Shown: piece by piece, positions 48,046-48,245 of the stretch
Layout of the letters: every line of letters starts with the position of its first letter
Position numbering within the stretch: the first letter of the stretch is position 1
Assembly (NCBI RefSeq): GCF_016428585.1
Contig: NZ_JAELVR010000016.1
Location: 1 to 48,245, forward strand
Origin: Sedimentitalea arenosa
Lineage (GTDB): Bacteria; Pseudomonadota; Alphaproteobacteria; Rhodobacterales; Rhodobacteraceae
DNA: 48,245 nucleotides
Direction of reading: 5' to 3'
Position numbers and translations under genes: made by a program
Notes under the pieces: model-generated
What the model was told of the DNA's origin: nothing
Database searches by the model: none
Seen by the model: only the letters and a program-made list of their open reading frames with translations

Positions 48046-48245
48046 CTATCTGCGCTTGTCGTGTTTTTCTGCCGTCTTGCGTTGTTTTCGACTGGGGATG
48101 CCGAGGCGTATCCCTTTGTCTGAGGTGCCCCTGGTTTCCTTGACACGTGCCTGATTCGGTTTCTGCTGTCTGATCTCGAAATCAACGGGCGACAGCATGC
48201 CGTTGTTCGCGTGCTTGCGCTTCGGGTTGTAGAACATCTCGATGT
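48046..48245 (-). CDS. IS3-family transposase (OrfB), C-terminal part, runs off the window end
   Basis: The minus-strand frame enters at the window end as IEMFYNPKRKHANNGMLSP, then VDFEIRQQKPNQARVKETRG. This is the conserved C-terminus of an IS3-family integrase (NPKRKH..NGMLSPVDFE). The frame continues ~24 codons beyond the inferred IS end (48121) to a stop at 48046, so the normal stop may have been lost or shifted. Whether the rest is intact cannot be seen. Confidence 0.8.
   Translation of the reverse strand, partial: IEMFYNPKRKHANNGMLSPVDFEIRQQKPNQARVKETRGTSDKGIRLGIPSRKQRKTAEKHDKRR
48121..48245 (-). mobile_element. Edge of an IS3-family insertion sequence
   Basis: TGAGGTGCCCCTGG at 48121 looks like an IS3-type terminal repeat (5'-TG start), just past the transposase C-terminus. 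It lies 311 bases after the g15 stop. Between 47810 and 48120 I see no gene, and no clear terminator for the GTA transcript. Confidence 0.65.

Noticed and set aside
48000-48185. Second minus-strand frame of 61 codons at the right end
   Set aside because: It overlaps the IS3 transposase frame, which has the recognisable family sequence.
1-48245. CRISPR array, rRNA, or replication origin
   Set aside because: No regularly spaced direct repeats, no rRNA sequence and no cluster of DnaA-type boxes were noticed on reading.

Overview
The window is chromosomal DNA from an alphaproteobacterium of the order Rhodobacterales (Roseobacter/Rhodobacter type). The main evidence is a complete gene transfer agent (GTA) structural cluster of the Rhodobacter capsulatus type (33.8-47.8 kb), high GC in most of the window, and the housekeeping proteins: trigger factor, the rpsF-rpsR-rplI operon and fabD-fabG-acpP-fabF-mltG. 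The species cannot be named from sequence alone.

0-2.6 kb is a worn insertion-sequence (IS) zone around a tRNA-Ser(GCU). The window opens in the tail of an IS5-family (IS427-type) transposase that has cut a type I restriction-like gene, leaving only its N-terminus. An IS3-family transposase scrap and an IS903-type IS5 element follow; the latter's transposase is broken by frameshifts and a 41-bp palindromic insertion. 2.6-4.0 kb is a two-gene arsenite resistance operon (arsR-acr3).

4.2-9.2 kb holds a membrane TPR protein with a regulator-like N-terminus, facing a small protein, an exported sulfatase and an exported HAD hydrolase. A periplasmic YceI protein (9.4-10.0 kb) closes this part. 10.4-19.5 kb is the most unusual metabolic region. 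It encodes a CDP-alcohol phosphotransferase fused to an alkaline-phosphatase-superfamily domain, a flippase-like membrane protein, a GT4 glycosyltransferase, an inositol-monophosphatase-like enzyme and, on the other strand, an FkbM methyltransferase. Next come a zinc-less MDR dehydrogenase, a degenerate 6-pyruvoyl-tetrahydropterin-synthase-like protein, a methyltransferase and a RibD-C/DHFR-fold reductase. Overlaps and short gaps suggest two linked operons for a modified, probably pterin-related and glycosylated or membrane-linked, product; no product is known to me.

19.7-27.0 kb is mostly housekeeping: tig, a lytic transglycosylase, a DUF1330 protein, a membrane protein, the ribosomal operon, and then two exported YceI proteins converging on a cytochrome b561-YceI fusion. 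27.2-33.6 kb is the fatty acid and cell wall block, with an acetyltransferase and a divergent HisA-like protein between acpP and fabF.

33.6-47.8 kb is the GTA cluster, g1 to g15 in canonical order. The gap before g1 is densely patterned: a perfect CtrA-type site, two 10-bp palindromes, a near-consensus sigma-70 promoter, a 24-codon leader ORF and an intrinsic terminator. One of the palindromes recurs between g2 and g3. A hairpin with a GCAA loop follows the capsid gene, and a 15-bp perfect inverted repeat lies inside g15. The window ends in the edge of an IS3-family element. Coordinates of promoters, hairpins and alternative starts were read by eye; no folding, alignment or database search was run.
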